This document shows positions 1 to 5,729 of a DNA stretch of 5,729 nt, in pieces. Below the pieces are notes generated by a model that was not told where the DNA came from, did not search any database, and worked only from the letters and a program-made list of their open reading frames with translations. Numbering within the stretch: position 1 is the first letter of the stretch; every line of letters starts with the position of its first letter. Source of the DNA: JBBIRM01 sp037441765. GTDB taxonomy: Bacteria > Desulfobacterota > BSN033 > UBA1163. The stretch lies in the NCBI GenBank assembly GCA_037441765.1, contig JBBIRM010000182.1, positions 1 through 5,729 of the forward strand, given 5' to 3'. Both the position numbers and the translations under genes were made by a program.

Positions 1-102
1 CCACCCCACCTCCCCAGTCTATAAAACTCGTTTTAAATACTTTTTCAGAGATCTCTAAATGGCGATTTGACAAATCAGACCGAAAGGGATAATTTGAAAT
101 CG
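1..102. other. Upstream flank: possible 3' end of a preceding gene
   Basis: Two + strand frames are open from the left edge. One starts at base 2 and stops at TAA 56-58, reading HPTSPVYKTRFKYFFRDL. The other starts at base 3 and stops at TAA 90-92, ending in SDRKG, 10 bases before the preferred priA start. Either could be the C-terminus of an upstream gene on the same strand, and neither has a recognisable motif. Eighteen to 29 codons without a stop is well within chance, so I do not call a gene. The stretch also holds the promoter-like pair described separately. Confidence 0.3.
67..93 (+). promoter_or_regulatory. Possible sigma-70 promoter before priA
   Basis: TTGACA at 67-72 is a perfect -35 hexamer and GATAAT at 88-93 matches five of six bases of the -10 consensus. 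The spacer is 15 bases, shorter than the preferred 17, which weakens the call. Transcription would begin near base 100, almost on the ATG at 103, giving a nearly leaderless priA message. The TTG of the -35 box is also the alternative in-frame start codon of priA, so a working promoter here would rule that start out for transcripts made from it. Confidence 0.3.
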
Positions 103-2523
103 ATGAAGGAGATTGTTGAGGTTGCTATTGGTCTCCCAGTTTCAAAAACCTTTCACTACCTCATCCCTGAGAAAATGAGAGATTCTCTTCAGGTCGGAAT
201 GAGGGTCCTTGTTCCCTTTAAAGGGAGAAAGGTTACAGGGTTTACGATCGGTCTTTTCGATGAGGCACCCAAGGAGTTAGAAGGGAAATTGAGAGAAGTG
301 GAAGAACTTCTTGATGGGGCCCCCTTGATCAGTCTACCAATGCTTCGCTTCTACCGCTGGATCTCTGAATACTATCTCTATCCATTAGGGGAAGTGATTA
401 AGACCGGCCTTCCACCTGGCCTCCACCTGAAGAGTGAATTAATATTGAGTATAACTCCTGAAGGAAGGAATAGACTAATTCAAGGAGATTTAGAGCCTGT
501 TCAAGAAAAAATCTTTAAGGAGATCGAAAGGCATGGAAGGGTTTCTTTAAAGAAGATCTTGAAACAGTTTTCTAAGGAGGTAACAAGATCACAAATCTTC
601 CAATGGAAGAAGAATGGCTTTATTCACATAGATGTCGGGATAGAAGGGAAAGAGGTAAAACCGAAGTTTGAAAAGATTTTCCGATACCAAGGGGAGGATC
701 TTCACCAGCCCCTTTCAAAAAAGCAGAGGAAGATTTTGGAATGGATAAAGGAGAGGAATGAGGTTTCTTATTCGGAAGTTACAAAAAAATTTAATTCTCC
801 ATTGAGGGCACTTCAAAGTCTTCAAGCGAGGGGACTTATATCAATTTTTATGAGAGAGGTGAGTCGCGATCTATCCATTCAGCCCGAATTGAAGGCATAC
901 CCAAGACCAGAACTTACCTCTTCTCAGGAGAAGGTGTTGTCAGAGATTCTAAAGGGGATTGGCTCAAGGCGATTTTCTCCCTTTCTCATCTATGGGGTCA
1001 CAGGGAGTGGAAAGACTGAGATCTATCTTCGCGCCATTGAAGAGGTATTGGCCCAAGGCCGGGAGGCAATTGTTCTTGTCCCTGAAATTTCACTCACCCC
1101 CCAACTCCTCTCTCGATTTAAGGACCGATTTGGAGAAAACCTTGCTCTCCTTCACAGTGGCCTTGGAAGGGGAGAGCGATATGATCAGTGGAGAAAGATC
1201 TGGAAGGGAGAGGTGAGAATTGCCATGGGAGCTCGTTCCGCGATCTTTGCACCTTTTAGAAATTTGGGAATCATCATTGTAGATGAAGAACACGATCCTT
1301 CCTATAAACAGGAGGAGAAGTTAAAGTATAATGCAAGGGATCTGGCTGTAGTTCGGGCAAAAGATTCAGAGGCTACCCTCCTTCTTGGTTCAGCCACCCC
1401 TTCCTTAGAATCGTTCTATAATGCAGAGAAAGGGAGATTTCATCTCCTCACACTTTTAGAGAGGATTGAAGGGAAACCTCTTCCTCGCGTTGAATTGGTC
1501 GATATGAAGAAGGAGGGAGGTTTGCTTTCAGAGAGGTTAAAGACCGCTCTTCAAAAAAATATCGAAGAGAAAAAACAGAGTCTACTCTTTCTTAACCGAA
1601 GGGGATTTGCAAACTTTATCCTCTGTCCGGAATGTGGTTTTACCTTTAAATGTCCAAACTGCAGTGTAACGCTGACCTTCCATCTCCGTGAGCGCTCTCT
1701 CCAGTGCCATTATTGCGATTATCGAATCAAAGCCCCAGGAGACTGTCCCAGATGTAAGGGCCATCGACTTCAAGGGATTGGAGTTGGAACAGAGCGTTTG
1801 GAAGAGGAGGTAAAAAAATTATTTCCTGCAATCGAAGTAGGAAGAATGGATCGCGATACCACCATTAGAAGGCGATCCCATCTTCAGATTCTTAAAAAAT
1901 TGGAAACAGGAAGCATTGACATTTTGATAGGGACACAGATGATTGTCAAAGGTCATGACTTTCCAAACGTGACTTTTGTGGGAGTGGTTTCAGCAGATAC
2001 CTCCCTCCACTTTCCTGATTTCCGTTCAGGGGAAAGGACCTTTCAACTCCTAACACAAGTGGCTGGAAGGGCAGGGAGGGGAGAGGATTTGGGGGAGGTA
2101 ATCATTCAGACCTTCAATCCAGACCACTATACTATCGTCAAGGCAAAGGATCATGACTTTATTGGATTCTATCGAGAGGAGATTCAATTCCGAAAGGCCC
2201 TGGAATACCCTCCCTTCTCAAGAATGGTCAATTTCAGATTGGTTGGAAACAGTGAGAAAAGGACGAAGTCCATGGCAGAGGAGATGGGTAGGATTGGGAA
2301 GGACCTTTTAAAAAAATATGGAAGGGGGATTGAGATACTGGGTCCCAGCCTGGCGCCCTTTGCGAAGATGAGAGGAAAGTTTCGATGGCAGATGCTTGCG
2401 AAGGGAAAAAGTTCATCATTGCTTCACCAGTTTGCCAAAGACTTAGCAACACGACTTAAATCTCAGACGAAGGGTGAAGGCGTAGAGTTAGATATTGATG
2501 TAGATCCTGTTTTTATCCTATAA
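103..2523 (+). CDS. priA: Primosomal protein N' (PriA replication-restart helicase)
   Basis: PriA is a cytoplasmic 3'-5' DNA helicase of superfamily 2. It recognises stalled or abandoned replication forks and starts reloading of the replicative helicase. Numbered from the ATG at 103 (806 residues), the order is: N-terminal 3'-end-binding domain (about 1-105, beginning VEVAIGLPVSKTFHYLIP); a winged-helix-like insert (about 120-265); Walker A GVTGSGKT at 298-305; Walker B DEEH at 394-397; GSATPS at 429-434; motif V IGTQMIVKGHDF at 609-620; motif VI QVAGRAGR at 652-659. Eight cysteines at 508, 511, 517, 520, 535, 538, 548 and 551 form the two zinc sites, with the same spacing as I recall for E. 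coli PriA. The C-terminus ends in the family-typical DVDP. It is longer than E. coli PriA (732) and close to the Gram-positive length. A TTG at 67 would add 12 residues; the ATG fits the usual PriA N-terminus better and has AAAGGG at 83-88, although the spacing is long. No motif is missing. Confidence 0.97.
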   Translation: MKEIVEVAIGLPVSKTFHYLIPEKMRDSLQVGMRVLVPFKGRKVTGFTIGLFDEAPKELEGKLREVEELLDGAPLISLPMLRFYRWISEYYLYPLGEVIKTGLPPGLHLKSELILSITPEGRNRLIQGDLEPVQEKIFKEIERHGRVSLKKILKQFSKEVTRSQIFQWKKNGFIHIDVGIEGKEVKPKFEKIFRYQGEDLHQPLSKKQRKILEWIKERNEVSYSEVTKKFNSPLRALQSLQARGLISIFMREVSRDLSIQPELKAYPRPELTSSQEKVLSEILKGIGSRRFSPFLIYGVTGSGKTEIYLRAIEEVLAQGREAIVLVPEISLTPQLLSRFKDRFGENLALLHSGLGRGERYDQWRKIWKGEVRIAMGARSAIFAPFRNLGIIIVDEEHDPSYKQEEKLKYNARDLAVVRAKDSEATLLLGSATPSLESFYNAEKGRFHLLTLLERIEGKPLPRVELVDMKKEGGLLSERLKTALQKNIEEKKQSLLFLNRRGFANFILCPECGFTFKCPNCSVTLTFHLRERSLQCHYCDYRIKAPGDCPRCKGHRLQGIGVGTERLEEEVKKLFPAIEVGRMDRDTTIRRRSHLQILKKLETGSIDILIGTQMIVKGHDFPNVTFVGVVSADTSLHFPDFRSGERTFQLLTQVAGRAGRGEDLGEVIIQTFNPDHYTIVKAKDHDFIGFYREEIQFRKALEYPPFSRMVNFRLVGNSEKRTKSMAEEMGRIGKDLLKKYGRGIEILGPSLAPFAKMRGKFRWQMLAKGKSSSLLHQFAKDLATRLKSQTKGEGVELDIDVDPVFIL

Positions 2524-2597
2524 TGGATGGACTTTTGGGCTTTTTCCTATCTGGAATATTCCTTTTTTCAAATATGCCCTTATTCCAAAATTATTTG

Positions 2598-2602
2598 AGG
2601 AG
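2598..2602 (+). promoter_or_regulatory. Shine-Dalgarno site of the ligase gene
   Basis: AGGAG lies six bases before the ATG at 2609, in good position, and fixes that start. The rest of the 85-base gap after priA is AT-rich. It holds the palindrome GGAATATTCC (2553-2562) followed by six T, which is too short to be a convincing terminator, so read-through from priA is possible. Confidence 0.75.
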
Positions 2603-2608
2603 ATCTCC

Positions 2609-3886
2609 ATGATTGATCGAACACATGGTTATTACCAGAGGCAGAGGGAGACGATGTCAAGAAAGAGAAGGGAGGCCTACTTGACCGAAAGGCTTTCCGA
2701 TATCCTTCGATATGGATACAGGCATTCGGAGGCGATCCGCTCAAAATGGGATGCCCTGGGGTTAAAACCCCAACAGATAAGAAACCTTAAGGACTTAGAG
2801 AAATTACCCATTATCAAGAAAGCGGACTTAGTCAAGGCTCAAAAAGAGGCTCCGCCTTTTGGAGGGTTTGCGGTTTTTCAAAAAAAGGGTTTAAAAAGAA
2901 TCTATATCTCTCCAGGACCAGTTTTTGAGCCTGGGGAGTGGGATTATAATGATACACGATGGGCCCAGGCTCTTTTTGCCTCTGGAATCCGGAAGGGGGA
3001 CATTGTTCTCAATACGTTTAACTATCACCTCACTCCTTTAGCCTTAATGCTCGATGAGTCGCTTCAGATGCTGGGCGCAACCGTGATTCCCATAGGGCCT
3101 GGGAATCTATCCATGCAGGTTCAATTGTTAAGACAACTTCATGTGACAGGCTTCATAGGGACGCCAAGTTTCCTTATGGCTATTGTGGAGGCAGGGGAAG
3201 CTTTACATCTTGATTTTAAGAAGGATTTTTCATTAGAAGTGGTCTTTGTGGGGGCAGAGATGTTTCCAGAATCACTAAGAGGGAAGTTGGAGGATAAATT
3301 GGGGATCCCTGTCAGACAGGCCTATGGAACAGTCGATGTGGGTTGTCTGGGATATGAATGTCCAGAGAAGGACGGGATGCACATCCCAGAGGATGTTGTA
3401 GTTGAGATTGTGGATACAGAGACAGGGAAGCAACTTGAGGTTGGCGCTACAGGGGAGATTGTAGCCACTTCCTTCAATAAAGTCTTTCCTTTAATTCGTT
3501 TTGCCACAGGGGATCTTTCCTATTTGGTTGAAGAACCCTGTCCTTGTGGTCGGACCTCGATGCGATTGGGCAGGATTTTGGGTCGAACCGATCAGGTGAC
3601 CAAAGTATGGGGCATCTTCATTCACCCGTGGCAGGTGGATGAGGTGATGGCTAAATTTCCGATGGTGGTAAACTATCAGATCGTAGTGACTCGAAAGGAT
3701 TACAGGGATCATATGGTGGTCTATGTTGAATTGAAAGAAGAGGTGAGCGATCCAATTGGCCTGAAGAGAAGAGTGGAGAAGGAGGTAGAAGATGTCCTAA
3801 AGGTGAAAGGTCAGGTAGAAATTGTCCCGAGAGGGGGTATTCCAGATCGAGCAAAAAAGATTGATGATCGTAGGATCTGGGAGTAG
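2609..3886 (+). CDS. Phenylacetate-CoA ligase family (PaaK-like) adenylate-forming enzyme
   Basis: Members activate a carboxylic acid, classically an aryl acetate, with ATP to an acyl-adenylate and then form the CoA thioester in the cytoplasm. The 425 residues match PaaK in length and layout: N-terminal helices with LRYGYRHSEAIR and LEKLPIIKKADL; GTPSFL at 184-189; GAEMFPESLR at 215-224; AYGTVDVG at 238-245; YEC...H (C251, H258) and CPCGRT (311-316), whose Cys/His may bind zinc; PLIRFATGDLS at 294-304; hinge GRTDQV at 325-330 leading into the small C-terminal domain; and a C-terminal RAKKIDDRR (414-422) where the adenylation lysine is expected. The usual Ser/Thr/Gly-rich ATP loop near residue 100 is replaced by YISPGPVFEP (99-108), a variant I recall from a divergent branch of PaaK homologues. 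The substrate cannot be read from sequence and phenylacetate is not assured, so no gene symbol is given. The ACT gene follows after 47 bases, suggesting co-transcription and functional linkage. Confidence 0.88.
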   Translation: MIDRTHGYYQRQRETMSRKRREAYLTERLSDILRYGYRHSEAIRSKWDALGLKPQQIRNLKDLEKLPIIKKADLVKAQKEAPPFGGFAVFQKKGLKRIYISPGPVFEPGEWDYNDTRWAQALFASGIRKGDIVLNTFNYHLTPLALMLDESLQMLGATVIPIGPGNLSMQVQLLRQLHVTGFIGTPSFLMAIVEAGEALHLDFKKDFSLEVVFVGAEMFPESLRGKLEDKLGIPVRQAYGTVDVGCLGYECPEKDGMHIPEDVVVEIVDTETGKQLEVGATGEIVATSFNKVFPLIRFATGDLSYLVEEPCPCGRTSMRLGRILGRTDQVTKVWGIFIHPWQVDEVMAKFPMVVNYQIVVTRKDYRDHMVVYVELKEEVSDPIGLKRRVEKEVEDVLKVKGQVEIVPRGGIPDRAKKIDDRRIWE

Positions 3887-3924
3887 GGCACGATTGAAAT
3901 GGATATTCGCAAGGGTTTCTTAAT

Positions 3925-3966
3925 GAGGTAGGGATGGGGAGTGATGCTAAAATTAAAGTAGGAGGT
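3925..3966 (+). promoter_or_regulatory. Competing ribosome-binding sites for the ACT gene
   Basis: GAGG at 3925-3928 sits five bases before the ATG at 3934. A stronger AGGAGG at 3960-3965 sits only four bases before a second in-frame ATG at 3970. The upstream start is preferred because the 12 extra residues contain IKVGGI, which resembles the segment leading into the first ACT domain of aspartokinases. The internal site could still give a shorter product that begins MASTGLATVS. Confidence 0.5.
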
Positions 3967-4440
3967 ATTATGGCCAGTACTGGCCTTGCCACAGTGAGTG
4001 TTCTATCCTTACCCGATCGCACCGATGTCACAGGGACGATCCTACAAGCCATGGGGAAACAGGATATTAATATTGAATTTATCGTTCATAATTTCGATTT
4101 CGAAGGCTATGGAAATATCACCTTCTGTATCGATCAAAAATATTTAGAGAAGGCCCTGGAGGTGTTGGAAGGAATTAGATCACTGGTTGAGGCGAGAGGG
4201 ATCTCTTATCATCCAAATGTTACCATGATCAGTGTTTTTGGGCCTCACTTCAGGGAAAGGCCGATGATCTCGGGATTAATGTTCAATGCCCTGGGCGAAG
4301 CAGGGATATCCGTTTTAGCCATCAGTACCTCAATCTCCAGTTGTTCCTGCCTGATTCAAGGGGATCAGACAGAGGATGCGATGAGGGCCCTTCATGAGAC
4401 ATTTGAAGCCCCTCACCAGATTACAAAGTTTGCACCGTAA
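3934..4440 (+). CDS. Stand-alone tandem ACT-domain protein, aspartokinase-regulatory-like
   Basis: ACT domains bind amino acids or similar small ligands and control partner enzymes, usually as dimers. This 168-residue protein has two. The first (about 18-85) contains LATVSVLSLPDRTDVTGTIL and INIEFIVHN (45-53). The second (about 95-160) contains VTMISVFGPHFRERP, ISVLAISTS (125-133) and AMRALHETFE (149-158). The STS and ALHE-F elements closely resemble the C-terminal regulatory region of aspartate kinase LysC, but there is no kinase domain: the gene has its own ribosome-binding site and the preceding gene is a ligase. The PDxPG turn of domain one reads PDRTD (27-31) and the matching glycine of domain two is Met111, so the usual ligand loops are altered. 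C137 and C139 lie in a late strand. The likely role is ligand sensing or regulation of the adjacent PaaK-like enzyme; that is inferred from adjacency. It does not look like an aspartokinase fragment left by decay, since both domains are complete and the frame is clean. Confidence 0.82.
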   Translation: MGSDAKIKVGGIMASTGLATVSVLSLPDRTDVTGTILQAMGKQDINIEFIVHNFDFEGYGNITFCIDQKYLEKALEVLEGIRSLVEARGISYHPNVTMISVFGPHFRERPMISGLMFNALGEAGISVLAISTSISSCSCLIQGDQTEDAMRALHETFEAPHQITKFAP

Positions 4441-4531
4441 CCTACTTCTTCGCAAAGGATACAGCCAATTGATGAAGAGAGGTAGGGAGTTTGAGTCTCG
4501 AGGATTGTCAAAGAAAATCTTAAGAGTTAAT

Positions 4532-4552
4532 CCTGTCCCGAAGGGGGGCAGG
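4532..4552. repeat. GC-rich palindrome, possible REP-type element
   Basis: CCTGTCCC (4532-4539) pairs with GGGGCAGG (4545-4552) through a five-base loop, giving an eight-pair stem with one G-T wobble. It is followed by CACC rather than a T run, so it is not a factor-independent terminator. It stands out from the A/G-rich surroundings. The GGGGCAGGCACC edge resembles the GGGGACAGGCACC-type palindromes that I recall scattered through many deltaproteobacterial genomes alongside REP-associated (RAYT) transposases. The remainder of the gap between the ACT gene and the next gene (4441-4578) shows no gene and no clear promoter. Confidence 0.5.
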
Positions 4553-4578
4553 CACCAGAAACATTATGAGTGATTGCT

Positions 4579-4839
4579 ATGGAAAAAGCCCTTGAGAGAA
4601 TAGCGGAACAGATTCTTGCATTTGATGAGGCCTCTTTATCCCAATTGAGGGAGAAGTATCGGGCAAGAATCGAGCAGTTTGATGGAACGAGGGATTGGGA
4701 GAAATCGGTCATCATCTACTGTCTCATCAATGCGGTAAGTATGAAAAACACCCTCTTCAATGAAAATGTATTGAAGAGGACCAAAGGCCCTGGAGGAAGA
4801 TCACCCCAAAAACCACCTCGTTTAAAACGAGTGAAATAA
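4579..4839 (+). CDS. Small hypothetical protein with a basic C-terminal tail
   Basis: I cannot assign a function. From the ATG at 4579 the product has 86 residues. Residues 1-62 look helical and soluble, with amphipathic stretches such as ALERIAEQILAFDEASL and a central aromatic/hydrophobic run (DWEKSVIIYCLINAV). The last 21 residues are Gly/Pro-rich and strongly basic, with nine Lys/Arg and no acidic residue, ending PPRLKRVK, which might contact nucleic acid or be disordered. There is no signal peptide, no clear membrane span and no cysteine motif. A GTG at 4570 would add three residues; neither start has a good Shine-Dalgarno site (only TGAG at 4567-4570). Codon use resembles its neighbours and the frame is closed upstream by TGA at 4567-4569. 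It lies 138 bases after the ACT gene and 74 before the transporter, so it may be co-transcribed with either. Its reality rests on protein-like composition and its fit in the gap. Confidence 0.65.
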   Translation: MEKALERIAEQILAFDEASLSQLREKYRARIEQFDGTRDWEKSVIIYCLINAVSMKNTLFNENVLKRTKGPGGRSPQKPPRLKRVK

Positions 4840-4913
4840 GATGGGAGGTTCGATCTTTAGGAAGCGGTCGATTTAACTTTAGATCCCACTTAGAGTGAAA
4901 AACTTGTATAGCA

Positions 4914-5729
4914 ATGACGGTTTTACCTCTTTTTGTTTTTTGGTCTCTCTGGTTTCTCAATTTTTCAACCCGGACCATCTTCTCTCCCATTCTTCCCTTG
5001 ATTGAGGATGGCCTTTCCATCTCACATGGCCAGGCAGGAGGCCTTTTCACCTCCCTCGCGATTGGCTTCAGCATCACCCTATTTTTGACAGGTCGCTTTG
5101 CCTTTAGCCTGGGGTATAAAAGAATGGTCGGAATAGGAATTTTCTGTATCACTCTTGTCCTGATTTGCTACCATTGGGCAGAGAGTTACAGAGCCCTACA
5201 TCTCCTATTCTTTCTTCTGGGTTTGAGTTCAGGCACCTATCTACCCACTATCTTCCCCATCATTACTCAAACCTATGATCCTCAGCACTGGGCAAAAGCC
5301 ATTGGAATTCATGAGACCGCACCCTGTCTTTCCATCTTTTTTATCCCCATCCTGGTCCCATTCGCTCTCCGTTACCTTCATTGGAAAAGTGTCCTTTTAA
5401 TCCTTGGAGTTTTGACCCTACTCTTTCTTATCCCTTTTTGGAAGGTCTCTGTTGAGCCGAAACACGAGAAGACTTATGAGAGAAGCCCTTATCTTGATAT
5501 TTTTAGGAATAGGGTGGTATGGATCATTGGCATTCTTTGGGTTTTTTCCGCTGCTTCCAGCCTTGGAACCTACTCCATTCTTCCCCTTTACCTGATTAAA
5601 GAGAGGGGAATGGAATTTGGTTTTGCTAACCGTTTGCTTGGAATCTCAAGAGTTGCAGGGGCAGTGGTACCACTTACCATTGGTTTTTTAAAAGATCGTT
5701 ATGGATTTAAGGTAATCATTAGATGGAGC
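4914..5729 (+). CDS. Major facilitator superfamily transporter, 5' part (cut by window edge)
   Basis: The frame is open from the ATG at 4914 to the last base, 272 residues, about two thirds of a typical 400-residue MFS protein. It would be an inner-membrane secondary transporter. Likely membrane helices lie near residues 4-26, 41-60, 71-88, 95-117, 130-152 and 158-177; then comes a charged central loop (EPKHEKTYERSPYLDIFRNR, 181-200) and helices near 201-226 and 240-258. This is the expected six-plus-six layout. The loop after helix 8 carries a full MFS motif A, GFLKDRYGFK (257-266). The equivalent after helix 2, GRFAFSLGYKR (60-70), lacks the Asp and Arg. GIHETAP (131-137) in helix 5 is a distinctive feature that I recall from unassigned MFS proteins. 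The start is the only one available, because TGA at 4896-4898 closes the frame, but it lacks a strong Shine-Dalgarno site. The substrate is unknown. Confidence 0.9.
   Translation, partial: MTVLPLFVFWSLWFLNFSTRTIFSPILPLIEDGLSISHGQAGGLFTSLAIGFSITLFLTGRFAFSLGYKRMVGIGIFCITLVLICYHWAESYRALHLLFFLLGLSSGTYLPTIFPIITQTYDPQHWAKAIGIHETAPCLSIFFIPILVPFALRYLHWKSVLLILGVLTLLFLIPFWKVSVEPKHEKTYERSPYLDIFRNRVVWIIGILWVFSAASSLGTYSILPLYLIKERGMEFGFANRLLGISRVAGAVVPLTIGFLKDRYGFKVIIRWS

Noticed and set aside
26..37. ACTCGTTTTAAA repeated in inverted orientation at 4821-4832, as a pair of element ends
   Set aside because: A 12-base match between two places in a window of this size is expected about once or twice by chance, and there are no flanking duplications or transposase.
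2553..2568. GGAATATTCC followed by six T after priA, as a terminator
   Set aside because: The palindrome has no room for a loop beyond about three base pairs and is AT-rich, so it cannot form a stable terminator hairpin.
3899..3931. Ten-codon frame MDIRKGFLMR between the ligase and ACT genes, as a leader peptide
   Set aside because: It has no ribosome-binding site and no run of a regulatory amino acid, and no attenuator hairpin follows it.
3651..4052. Long - strand open frame (133 codons) across the ligase-ACT junction
   Set aside because: It lies opposite two well-supported genes, has a low-complexity Ser/Pro/Leu composition and no motif.
4817..4831. CTCGTTT-A-AAACGAG inverted repeat at the end of the small gene, as a terminator
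   Set aside because: It lies inside the coding end (RLKRV), the loop is too tight for the full stem, and no T run follows on the + strand.
4757..5152. Long - strand open frame (131 codons) across the end of the small gene and the start of the transporter
   Set aside because: It mirrors the + strand transporter frame, whose hydrophobic helices and MFS motif are clear; the antisense product is Lys/Arg/Pro-rich with no recognisable domain.

Overview
This 5.7 kb window is compact bacterial chromosome with every supportable gene on the + strand. In order they are the primosomal helicase gene priA, a phenylacetate-CoA-ligase-like adenylate-forming enzyme, a free-standing tandem-ACT protein, a small basic protein of unknown function, and the first 272 codons of a major facilitator transporter cut by the right edge. 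Base composition is mixed, in the mid-40s % GC by eye, with A/G-rich coding strands. The PriA has the longer form (about 806 residues) seen outside the enterobacteria. A PaaK-like ligase next to an ACT protein is an arrangement I associate with anaerobic bacteria such as Desulfobacterota (the former Deltaproteobacteria). That lineage guess is inference from gene style, not from a marker gene.

Region by region: 1-102 is the tail of something upstream plus a possible promoter; two short frames run in from the left edge and neither is recognisable. priA follows (103-2523) with all helicase motifs and eight zinc-binding cysteines. After an 85-base gap with a good Shine-Dalgarno site comes the ligase (2609-3886), then 47 bases later the ACT protein (3934-4440). 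A gap of about 130 bases holds a GC-rich palindrome that resembles a dispersed REP-type element. The small gene (4579-4839) and the transporter (4914 to the edge) complete the window.

How the genes relate: priA is housekeeping (replication restart) and probably a positional neighbour only. The ligase and ACT protein look like a functional pair, with an enzyme activating a carboxylic acid as its CoA thioester and a small-molecule-binding ACT protein as sensor or regulator. The transporter could import or export a related compound, but nothing in the sequence fixes its substrate. The most unusual points are that the ligase has an SPGP segment where the usual Ser/Thr/Gly-rich ATP loop should be, and that the ACT protein resembles the regulatory tail of aspartokinase without its kinase and with altered ligand-loop residues. 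No RNA gene, CRISPR array, insertion sequence or phage gene was found. Nothing here amounts to a clearly new biological system; the ligase-ACT pair is the best candidate for follow-up.
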